The position numbers and the translations under genes were made by a program. A stretch of DNA of 64,000 nt from contig OX387198.1 in the NCBI GenBank assembly GCA_947561715.1, positions 2,666,001 to 2,730,000 of the forward strand. The letters run 5' to 3'. Positions within the stretch are counted from its first letter, which is position 1. Each line of letters opens with the position of its first letter. Positions 1-9,700 of this stretch are shown one piece after another. Source of the DNA: Ascidia mentula (lineage: Eukaryota > Chordata > Ascidiacea > Phlebobranchia > Ascidiidae). The notes under the pieces were generated by a model, which saw nothing but the letters and a program-made list of their open reading frames with translations, was not told where the DNA came from and ran no database searches.

Positions 1-1604
1 GTGTTGTCAAATCTAAGCTTCGTATTCTGTTACCGATGCTACAAGACGTATTCATAAACGTTAAATAAAATCAGCGGTATTGCTATAGATGAGCAATTTT
101 CATTGATATCTGCAGACAAGGCGTACACACTGTTTCGACTTGTAAGGTCTCATCAGTGCAGCTATTGACTGTGGCACTGGACTAGCTTTTACACTAGCAG
201 GCACACTGATTTCCCCTTTGTGGTACTTTTACCCAACTGGGCACCAAACAACAGAGACGAACCGTCACCGTGGAGCGCACTATGGCCAAACGACTGCTTG
301 GTATCCTATAGTGTCACCGGTTAGGGTTCACCCAATTCATATATGTGCAAAAAAAGCCATGACAATCTTGTACAGCTTAAGACTCATGTACACACTGTTT
401 CGACCTGTGAGGTCTCATCAGCCTTTTTTATATTATGAGCTTCGTATTTCTGGAATTGACAAAAGGCTTTATTCAGTTCCTAAGCTTAAAAACCGCATTC
501 CACATGTTGCAGATGAACAAAAAGCTTGCATATTCTGGTCGGATTTAGATGCATTCCGACAGAGACTAGTTTTCGGTGATAAAATGGTCTCGACAGTTTC
601 ACTTCTCTCTTGAGGATTTCAAATTTATGCTCGGGCACATTTTTTCCAAATGTAAAAGAAGAGTCAAGACTACTAGCACGCATTCCCGGTATACCAGTTA
701 CAGAAAAAGCAAGCTTGTTGACAATTTCTTTCACTTTTCTGTTTGGCACTCGGCAATATGGCCTGGTAGCAACATAAAAATATGCTCGAGCTCGGCAATT
801 AAAATGTCTATGTAGGGGATGTCCCCATATGAAAACTTCTCAACAAATTACCTTTCACCTGGTTCAGTGATAATAGACAAAAGTTTAAATGCACTAAACC
901 TCCAACCTAGGTGTTCCATGTTAATTGCGCCAACTCTTTGCGCCAACTCTTTGCGCCAACAACAAACTTTTTACAGAAATCGCTTGAAACGATTAGTTTT
1001 AGCAAAACAAGTACAAAATAACTTTAGGGTTGTAAAAATAACAAAAGTTTTAAATCAAATAAAATCATGTTTATTTTTGCGAAAAAAGCAACTACGCGGA
1101 CAGTTGTAGTTTTAACAAACAACATTCAGAGAACAATCCATCTGGCCACAGTGCAGTTAACAGTGACGTGTTTATCAAAGACATTTCAGTGGAAGCTTCG
1201 CGATTATAAGTAGAATGGTTTATCTAGTTTTGCTGGATGTTTGAACAACCACTAAACCGAAACTTCAAGTTCAACTCTTGTATATGCTAGAAAATTTGGC
1301 ACCAGTTTGAGCATTAGTTTAAATATGCATTTTTACAAAAAGTAACAAGAAATGGTGACAGATTAAGGGTCAAAATTAAACTCAGCCAATAGTATTGATT
1401 TACAAACTTTCCATGAGAAAACGTTGCATAAAATCAAAATTAATGACGGATTCCCATGTCAGAATGTGCTTTAATTACATAAAAACACACAAGCACACTG
1501 CAGAAAAGCATATGGCATAGTTTGAATACAGTATTTTGCACAAAGAAATTGTACACTTTAGTATTCATTTCTTGTCAAAATGTAAAATAATGACAACAGT
1601 TGAA
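1..1604. repeat. Retroelement-like flank downstream of G0
   Basis: There is no convincing gene. The segment duplicates 57152-58467. Positions 1-300 repeat a block also found near 16428-16690, 32436-32700 and, inverted, near 26290-26600 (shared text includes acttttacccaactgggc), probably an LTR or terminal region of the Ty3/gypsy relics. At about 930-965 a 13-bp unit, gcgccaactcttt, is tandemly repeated; the copy at 57.8 kb has no such repeat. The 3' untranslated part of G0 should lie just left of 1605. Confidence 0.5.
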
Positions 1605-3042
1605 TTAATTTCCAATTTGCAGATTTTCAGCCGTCACATCATATCTCACAGTGGCATGATTAACTAAAAACAAAAAGATACATATTTATGTACAGACTGT
1701 ATGTATGTTATTGTACATGTAATATTGAACACACTGATATTTTGCACTCAAATGCCTAAAAACCAAGGAGATTTAACAATGACTTACCTAAAGCTTCCTT
1801 TCTAATATACAGGTCCTTCTCCTCAAGAGTTGTTTGTAGTTGAGCTGATTTTAAAGTAATTTTAATTTTGTTGTCTCCCAATCCTTGACGATTCTTTTAC
1901 TTGACATGAGTTTCAATTTTTGTCTTTTTCCAAATTTCTTTTATCGATTTAACTTCTTCATCAAAATGAAGCTCATCACTTGCTAAGTTGGCGATCAGAT
2001 CTTGATCTCCACGTCTGCATGGGAATTTTAAATAATATAACTGTTCAGAAAGGTTTGCAAATGGTACAGCGCAAGGTGGTACTGTGCCATTTTAATAATG
2101 TTGGGAGCGTCGTAAGATTAATTAAGGCTGTGGAAGAATTTTACATCTATAACCAACTGATTTTTGAAGAAGCCAATAGTTAGTGCACTCGGATATGACC
2201 AATTAAGTCTCATCGGTGCAATTGGTGATTGATTTCTATTTCAAACGTCCACCAAATAACCCAAACAAACTTACGTGACAACAAACATGGTTTCAATGAG
2301 TTGGTTTGAGTTTTTTAATTCCTTTGCTGACGCAACGTTGTCACAAATTATTAAAGATGCAAGAGTTTCTGTTGGTATCTCAGACCCTGGTTGAACAGCA
2401 ACAATCAAAGCCATCTCTTTTGCAAGACCCAGCAAATGTTGTAGGGATTGAGGAATGAGAGAATACCTATGTGAACACCTGCTTAGAAAATGTAACAAAA
2501 ATAACCAGTGACAGCTTTTTTTTTACCAAGAAAATTCCCTTGTGAAAATCCTGAATGAAGTGGTTCCAGGTTTCATGCAGACACTTCCAATCTTGACAAA
2601 TCGCATTGTGTCTTCTGACGCTTTTACAAGCTGAAAAATTAGTATTTTGAAAATAGTACTTTACGAAGAATGTTGCATGCTTTTAGCGGTGTGGTAAATA
2701 TGACCTACCTCAATCATTAACTCTTCGTTGGTCCGATAACATGTTGGAAAGTTGATTTCAACATTTTTTTTGAAGCGAATCCCATGTGGTTTGCATAGAA
2801 GTAAAGGAACAAGTTGCATATTGTCATTCTGTTCCTGTAACAGCCAAAACTTAATCTTTGATAACAAAAAATACAATTAAACTTTCTACTTTTGGTTCTT
2901 TCATCCCATAAAATGATTCAACCACAATTTCCTCATTCTGGTCTAAGGCATTATCTGGTATAGAAATCATACATCCTCCAACTTCAATTACTCCTCCTTT
3001 TTTTCCAATGACTTTTGATGCTTTGTGATGGTGTGTGTAGTC
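1605..3042 (-). CDS. G0 exons 3-8: ZU5 and UPA-like tail
   Basis: The first two exons (about 2890-3042, 2709-2834) carry the ZU5 fold: GKKGGVIEVGGCMISIPDNA, then VPLLLCKPHGIRFKKNVEI, which matches the ZU5 signature of a glycine-rich strand, a 'P-x-A-L' turn and a C-x-P-H-G strand. Exon 2527-2630 ends at a TREFSW junction, where PIDD-type proteins have an autoproteolytic H-F-S. Exons 2275-2478 and 1788-2014 follow as a UPA-like beta-rich part, and 1605-1663 supplies 18 residues and the stop. No death domain follows. The copy at 58468-59925 is almost identical. Confidence 0.75.
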
Positions 3043-4193
3043 CTAAATGCAAACAAATCAGTTTTTTTTTTATATATTTTCCGATTTCTGCAAAATGTCT
3101 CCCAACTGGCTATGTTTATACAAGTGTTTCCAATCTCTGCATTAATGTATCTGTTGATCATAGCATTTACTATTTATCTTAACTGACGTAAGGCAGTTTG
3201 TAGAACTTGTGCCAGATTTCCAATGAATTTAATTGGATCTTTTTTCGTATCCTCTGTTGAATCTGTGGCTGTCCTAGAAACACTGTCTGCTCTTCCCAAC
3301 AATTCATTGCTCTTGCGTAAGGAAATACAACCAAGGTTATGAGACAAACTTCCATAAACATGATAGTTTTCAGCATTTTTACCGAACTGTTTCTCCATCA
3401 TTTTAAGACCAAGTTTAATTGTTTCTTCTTTGGACAAATATTCTCCAATCAAACCATGGCAGTATTCCAAAAAATGCAAACATTTTACTGCAGATAAACA
3501 TGAAACTTCATCTCCCACATTTTTCATGCTTACAATTTTCATTTTCATGTCTTGCATCATTGGGATGACATGACCACATACTATTTGTCTGTTTTTAACA
3601 TGTTGACTCGATCTTTCTAGCAAAGCTTCACATATTTTTGTAAGTCCCCTTGCACATTTCTCCACACCCAAAGCGCCATCATTGCCATTTAAACGTTCAA
3701 ACATGTCTGATGCAAGGTCATAAAACAAAGTTGATTCCACAAACTGCTTTTCATCTCTTTTTGTGTCTCCAGTTCTTCTCAAATCATCAGCGGTTGAGCA
3801 AAGGCTTTCAGGTAAATTGGAAAATTCATACTTGGTATCAATTGCTTCAGAATACCTTTGTTCTTCCACCAAATCCACATATTTTCGAATGAGTACCTCA
3901 GCGTTATTCCCTAGGAAAGTAAGAAATAAATGTTAACCCTTTTCAATACAACTTGCATTTCAATTGTTTGATACCAAATTTAACATTAAAACCTACACAA
4001 AGTCTATATCAGCTGCTAAGTTTGTGTTTGTACCACACTTTGCAGCAAAACCTACCTTACTTTAGAAATTTATTTTGTCACAGGAGTTAACCAGATTTAA
4101 CCGTTGTCAAGGTTAACTGAGCTTTGGTATCCTATCCCACTTACCTGTCTGCTGGGCAATACCTGCAGGTATCCATTTGTATCTAGAAGTCAT
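1605..4193 (-). CDS. G0: TPR-like module - ZU5 - UPA protein (8 exons)
   Basis: Gene model assembled from splice sites, transcribed right to left. Exons: 4145-4193, 3188-3910, about 2890-3042, 2709-2834, 2527-2630, 2275-2478, 1788-2014 and 1605-1663 (ends TAA). Joined phases agree except at the 5' edge of the first ZU5 exon, where the strong acceptor at 3042 does not continue the frame of the previous exon; acceptors at about 3020 or a missed small exon would. The product is about 545 residues: a short start, one helical module, ZU5, and a UPA-like tail without a death domain. ZU5-UPA units occur in PIDD1, UNC5 and ankyrins and serve as protein-interaction supermodules. There is no kinase head, unlike its close relative at 58468-63486, whose tail is nearly identical. 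Compared with that copy, the exon at 1788-2014 lacks 6 bases (two codons, in frame). It is probably a cytoplasmic adaptor; that role is inferred from domains. Confidence 0.7.
3188..3910 (-). CDS. G0 exon 2: TPR-like module
   Basis: A 723-base exon (241 codons), acceptor CCTAG at 3910 and donor TTAC|GTCAGT at 3188, entering and leaving in phase 1. It is the most diverged of the twelve modules but keeps the family landmarks: KYVDLVEEQRYSEA near the start, LFYDLASDMFE, CGHVIPMMQDMKMKI in the middle, and LGLKMMEKQFGKNAE followed by a TPR-like helix pair (GSLSHNLGCIS). The final repeat has lost the TNRLNESVD consensus found elsewhere. Amphipathic helices and no membrane segment suggest a soluble helical scaffold. 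Confidence 0.75.
4145..4193 (-). CDS. G0 exon 1, start codon exon (16 codons)
   Basis: An ATG at 4193 opens a 49-base exon encoding MTSRYKWIPAGIAQQT plus one base, ended by a consensus donor (ACAG then GTAAGT). Its phase (1) matches the acceptor CCTAG at 3910 of the module exon, giving an uninterrupted frame. The QQT end resembles the ends of the linker exons of the other genes in this window. No other head exon is visible between this gene and the next gene, so it is the best start for G0. Confidence 0.6.
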
Positions 4194-4199
4194 TTTGTT

Positions 4200-5983
4200 G
4201 TTTTCAATGAAATTTTAAGGACAGGAATCTTATGCATGCAACAAAAACACGTTATCGCACTAAGGTGCAAAAAGGCTATGCATTATTTAGAAATAGATTG
4301 AAATCTGAAAATGTCCTATTCCTTACATTTGTACACCTGCAGGAAATAGCAGATGTTCTTTTATCACAAACCAACATACAATTATTGGAATAATCCTCGT
4401 TTATCAAAGTGGCGTTGTTAACTTCTTCTTCGACATCTCCTAAACGCCTTACACGTATTATGCTATTTGATATTGACGTTAGTCGGGTTTAGGCAAGAAC
4501 TTTTGCAGAAAACAAACCATGTGTAGTACTTGTGCCACCTTGTGGTGGCTTCGGTTGGCTCCCAGGGAAACCATAGAAATGTTAAGGGTGGAATCACACA
4601 CTACATGGGGAAAAATATAACGGAATATTCAAAAACAAGAAATTTGGCCCCTCATGTTAATAAACTGCTTTACTTTGTACCAAAACTTGCAAACAATTGT
4701 GTTATCGAAAGGAAAATGAGGGATGCATTGTAGTACGTCAACAAGAAATTAAAATTGGCTAGGGCAATTTTGTAATAGTTTTCTACATTCTACATGTAAT
4801 GTGTAGCAATGTGCAGTGGTTTGATTCAGTAATATTTTTGTTACTACCAGCATGTCATAGTAATCCTGTCTGATGCAGCTTAGACGCCAAAGATTGGTTT
4901 TGGGTGGACATCTGTTTATAAGGGGCTGTAATGCAAAGTTCTACTATATAATCATCACTGCACAATGCGTTGTGAACACGGGTAGTCTCATTGTAAGTTG
5001 TATGTTGTTATAATTATTAGGGCTACAAGAAAATATTAGCCGCGCGATTCCAATTGAAATGATTGGCCAACATATCATCTTTACAACCGGTCCGCACCGA
5101 CGGGTAGTGATGCACAATAATCCAGCATGCACAATAATCCAGCAGCCAATCATTTCAATTGGAATCGCGCGGCTAATATTTTCTTGTAGCCCTAATAATT
5201 ATAACAACATACAACTTACAATGAGACTACGCGTGTTCACAACGCATTGTGCAGTGATGATAAAATAGTAGAACTATAATCCAGCATGCACAATAATCCA
5301 GCATGCACAATAAATTTTAATGCACAATAATCCAGCAGCTAAAGTCTAAAACATTAAATCTGTACATTTTGCAAAAATCAGACTAACTTTAGAATGAACT
5401 TGCAGATTGTCTCTTCCAAACTGTCCACCTGCAGGAATCACCGACATAAGTAATCTGTACAAACAATTTATTATCAGGCTTAGGGGAATAAATCCCAAGC
5501 CGGCAAAGTGCTTGTTGAACCTCAGTAAATCAACAGTTGTTGTATTACAATAATTAATAGTCAGTGAGGGCAAAAGCACTGCAATATATGCAAAGACGTG
5601 GCATATGCGACACAAATAGTAAAAGCAATGTTAAACAATTTACTACAAGGCTTGTCATTATACGCTACAAACACAAATTCATCGTTCATACACAAATAAC
5701 TTTATATACAACATATACCTAAATGTTACAGATACCAAATGAAGCAAATCTACGCATACATCTACAACGTGATGAAATCAAAATATTTTTCTTTTGCGCA
5801 AAATACTACAAGGGTTGAACAATAAAGCACAAGAAATCAAAGGCACGGATAAGACCATAAAGTTTATCGAGTCCGTTACCCAGTCGCACTGTGAAGTGAT
5901 GATGGGTTGCGAGAAGCCGCATAGGGCGTTAGGTGACCACTCTACAGTTAGAGCAAGTCCACAATCCATATTAGGACCAAAGT
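4200..5983. other. Intergenic between G0 and G1
   Basis: No gene seen. It holds the foldback at 4938-5274 and a short direct repeat, atgcacaataatccagc-like, at 5110-5145 and 5280-5335. From about 5340 the sequence matches the 3' flanks of G2 and G3. A minus-strand AATAAA at 5467-5472 is conserved in the G2 copy and could serve G1, although it lies about 500 bases past the stop. Confidence 0.5.
4938..5274. repeat. 130-bp-arm inverted repeat (foldback)
   Basis: Arms at 4938-5067 and 5145-5274 are near-perfect reverse complements around a 77-base spacer. Single, non-palindromic relatives of the arm occur near 34801-34960 and 45650-45790, so this copy arose by local inverted duplication or is a foldback element. 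Confidence 0.8.
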
Positions 5984-6741
5984 TTATCGACGAAGCATTT
6001 TTTGAATTCTTCTGAAATTTTTTTCACTCCAGTTGATCAACTCCTTCCTTCTCTCTTCAGTTATATCTGTTGCCTTTGTGAAAGCTTTGATGGCTTCTTG
6101 AAACAAATCCACGCTCCTATTCAGTCGATTTGTTTTCTCACAAACAACACCAAGGTAGTGTAACAAACGTCCGAACACGTTGTGCTTTGCTGAGTTTTCA
6201 CCAAACTGTTTCCTCATCATTTCAAGTCCAAGTTGGATTCTTGTTTCACTCGATGAATAATCTCCATGGAACTGTTGACTCAGTCCAATGTAATATAAAC
6301 ATTTAACTTGATACAAACATGAAACTTTCTGTTTCACATTTGCGATATTTTGTATTTTGAGTCTCATCATTTCCATGAGTGGGATCACGTGATCGCGAAC
6401 AATTTCTGTGTTTCGAAGCTTAGGTACCAAATCTGATGTTTTGAGCAAATCTTCGCATGTGGATAGCAGACCGGACACACAATCCTCCACACCTTGTGCT
6501 CCCAGGGTTCCCTCATGTTTTACATAAAGTTCTGATGCAAGATCGTAAAATAAAATCGATTCCATACATTTTCCCTCTTCTCTGTTTGCATCTCCAGTTG
6601 TTTTCAAATCATTTGCAGTTGTCCCAAGGCCTTCAACTGACCTTAAAAGTTGGTTTCTTGCCTGATCAACTTCGGAATATTTATGTATTTTCAACAACTC
6701 GACGTAATGTTTCAGGAGTGCATCCAGGTCAATGTTTTCAT
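5984..6741 (-). CDS. G1 module 3, terminal exon
   Basis: Acceptor TTTTAG at 6741; about 252 codons ending QKMLRR and TAA at 5984. Landmarks LKIHKYSEVDQARNQ, LFYDLASELYVK, RDHVIPLMEMMRLKIQN, LGLEMMRKQFGENSAKH, TNRLNRSVDLF. The stop follows the place where other modules have a donor: here CTTC|GTCGAT, a decayed form of GTCAGT. Confidence 0.85.
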
Positions 6742-9700
6742 CTAAAATACAAATCGATGAAAAATATCTGGCAAGATGGATAGCAACAGTGACTTGTTTG
6801 TTTTGTACATAGGTGTATCTGTAGGGGTCTTAGAACGATGGGCAGCCACATTTAAAATTCGAAAAAAATATGTGAAAACAAAACACACATAAAAATTGTA
6901 CAAACTATTCTAAACGCAGCCAACAGTGAAATTACAAAAACAACGAATTATTAGAATGAGGAAAGTTGGGCACAAAACGCTGCAGCGGAAACAAGGAAAA
7001 TGTGTAAATTGCCAAGTGTGGAAGGCCGATCTCGGGCCGATAAACCGGCAATTTTATCCTTTGAAATCAATATTATAACCGCTGTGGTTAGGTTTAACGT
7101 TATTTAATGACTGCCGTCAAACGTACGAAAACTGAGATTGCAGCATGTTAAAAAGAGAGTGCTTGAGGTAAAATGTTTTCCTTGCCTACGTTTACATATC
7201 GGTTTGTTGCAAAGTACCCTGTAAGTTGCTTGCATCTTCAGTTGTTTCCTGAGGACGAGTTGGCTGAGAGTTGGTTGCACTCTCTGGAGTGTTACGAACT
7301 TGTTCTGCACAAGAGATATTTATAACATTTTTGCCTACGCACACTGTCTAAACATTTTTAGTGCTTACTTGTGACATGAAATGACGACTGTTTATCAGTT
7401 GCATGACGAGATTCTCTGCTTATTTTTGTCCTTTTATGCAATGTAAATCCTGCAAGTATTAATCACGTTACGACAAGTTTACCACATTTTCTAGCTTTGT
7501 AGAAATAAACATTGAAGAAACACAGCAGCACAATTAAAAGATTGGTGCAAGGATAGTTTACTGCATAATTGGTGACTTGAATATTAGGAGAAATATTAAA
7601 CCATGCATCAGAGTAAAATTAATTTTTTGGAGAATGTGTTCAAAAAAAAGCTGCATGTCAATTAATATTACACTTTTTCTTGTTTAGTTTACCCTACTTG
7701 ACATCCTCATAAATGTTTGTTGCAGTAAACTTTGCCAGGGATTTGATGTGTGTTGTCTTCGTACATCGTCGGCTCCTTCAGTTATATCTAAAAGCATGAA
7801 TTTCGACAATCTATTCTGTTTCTTAAATCAGCCCTTGAGTCTCTGTTATAAAACAGATTAGCAAGACGAATACTTTTTGCAAGCTATGGAAGGATGAAAC
7901 ATACTGTGGGTACATTGGCGTTGATTTTATTTTCAGGGTAGGCTAATTAAAATTATTCTACGGTCTAAGGTCTTTGGGATATAAACATAATTGTATCTGA
8001 CGCGTCACGCGCAAAAAATATTGGAAAAGCGAATTTGTGTAAAAACACAAAGCTTGTAACGACCAAACGATTCACTTGCAGGAACCCAAAAAACCAAAGC
8101 GATGCAACCGAAATATCGCCGGACCCATGACTTCAGTATATGGACTACCGACGGACGTTTCAAAACCAGAATAGGCAACCTAGCCTGGATTTTTAGCAGG
8201 TTAGGCAGGCCTTCTCTGTTATAGGAAGCAAAGCCTTGGCCAATCAATCCCAAGGTTGGGGTCTTTAAAATAGGTTTCAAGGTTTTATTCCCAAATACAA
8301 GATTATCACAGCGATTACTTGGCGGACCCACAGTGAGTGTATGTATCTCTAAAAGCGTTGAAGCATATTTTAAGACTTTTTTATTTCATTCCAAATATGT
8401 AACATTCAACTTAGCAAATGAGTGGCAATATGAATCACTAAGGTAGTACTTTAAATATAACAAAAGTTTACTGACCTAACATTGTTTGAACATTTCGTAA
8501 GTTAATTTCACTCAGTTTAATCAACTCCTGCCTTGTCTCTTCAGTTATGACTGTTGCCATTCCCAAAGCTTGAATAGATCTTTTATAAAAATCCACACTT
8601 TCATCCAATCGATTTGTTCTCCAGCAAACAAAACCAAGGTTGAACGACAAATGTCCGTACAGATGATGCTTTGCTGAGTTTTCACCAAACTGCTTCCTCA
8701 TCATTTCAAGTCCAAGTTTGATTGTTGATTCCTGAGATGAAAGATCTTTCCATTGAATGTGAACCAGACACCTAACTTGACTTAGACATAAAACTTCCTT
8801 TTCCACGTTTTGTATTTTGAGTCTCATCATTTCCATTAGATTGATCACGTAGTCTCGGACTATTTGTTTGTTTCTGAATTTTGAAAGTAAATCCGATGAT
8901 TTCAGTAAATCTACGCATGTCTGTTTCAGACCAAACACGCAGTCCTTCACACCGTTGACTCCTTTTCTGCCGTCTGGACATTTTTCATACAGTTGTGATG
9001 ATAAATAGTAAAATAAAATGGAATGAAAAAATTGCTTCTTTTTTCTCATTTCTTCTCTGATTGATTTCAAATCGTTAGGTGTTAACCAAAGACCTTCAAT
9101 TAACCTTAAAAGTTGGTTTCCTGTTTTATTTGCAGCAGAATATTTTCGTTTGATTAACAAATCTACGTAATTTGCAATCAGTGGCGTCGGGTCAATGTTT
9201 TCATCTGAAACAACATTGGTCAAATAAACTCCCTGGAACAATTAAATACCCAATATCTTTTAAGTGTCTGTTGTTTTAACAAGATGCCTAGCGAAAGGTC
9301 AACCAGATATTATGTGAGTCGTTAAATTAGGTACAGCTGCTGGGTTATGAGTTCAAACTTTACCGAAACCCAGATTTTTTAAAATCTTGCTCTGTCGTCA
9401 AGAGAAATGGCTAAAACTGGGTGGCTTTACGGCTTCAGTGTCTGTGAACCTTGCAGTCGTGCAGCCAGAACAAAAATGTTTAATTTGAAGTGATTTTTTT
9501 TGAACCCCATGTTGTTTACTACTGTCAGTGAAACTAAAGGTAGAGCAAGCGAATAATGCTAATAAAACATACCCAAATCCTGCAGTGTTCCCTGCATGAT
9601 GTTCTCTGGGTAATTTGGTTTGTCACTTGATAGTTGGTTGTGAATGACATCATAAGAGGTGGTTGTGGGCTCCGCTGTTCTTTGTTCTGCAATACATCAC

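Larger units (their letters stand above)
1..3060. repeat. Segmental duplication D1, copy a
   Basis: Near-identical over its length to 57152-59945, apart from small indels. The match stops just upstream of the first ZU5 exon, inside the intron, so the two copies carry the same ZU5-UPA tail behind different upstream exons. Confidence 0.85.

Noticed and set aside
1980..2183. Plus-strand open stretch conserved at 58849-59052.
   Set aside because: Conserved only because it lies opposite a minus-strand UPA-like exon and its intron within duplication D1.
4944..5268. Two overlapping open stretches on opposite strands with almost the same protein.
   Set aside because: They are produced by the palindrome at 4938-5274; no domain or splice context.
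7190..7204. A minor-class AT-AC intron at the G1 linker (ATATGTAAAC).
   Set aside because: Minor-class donors read ATATCC; here the paralogue has a normal GT, so a simple point mutation fits better.
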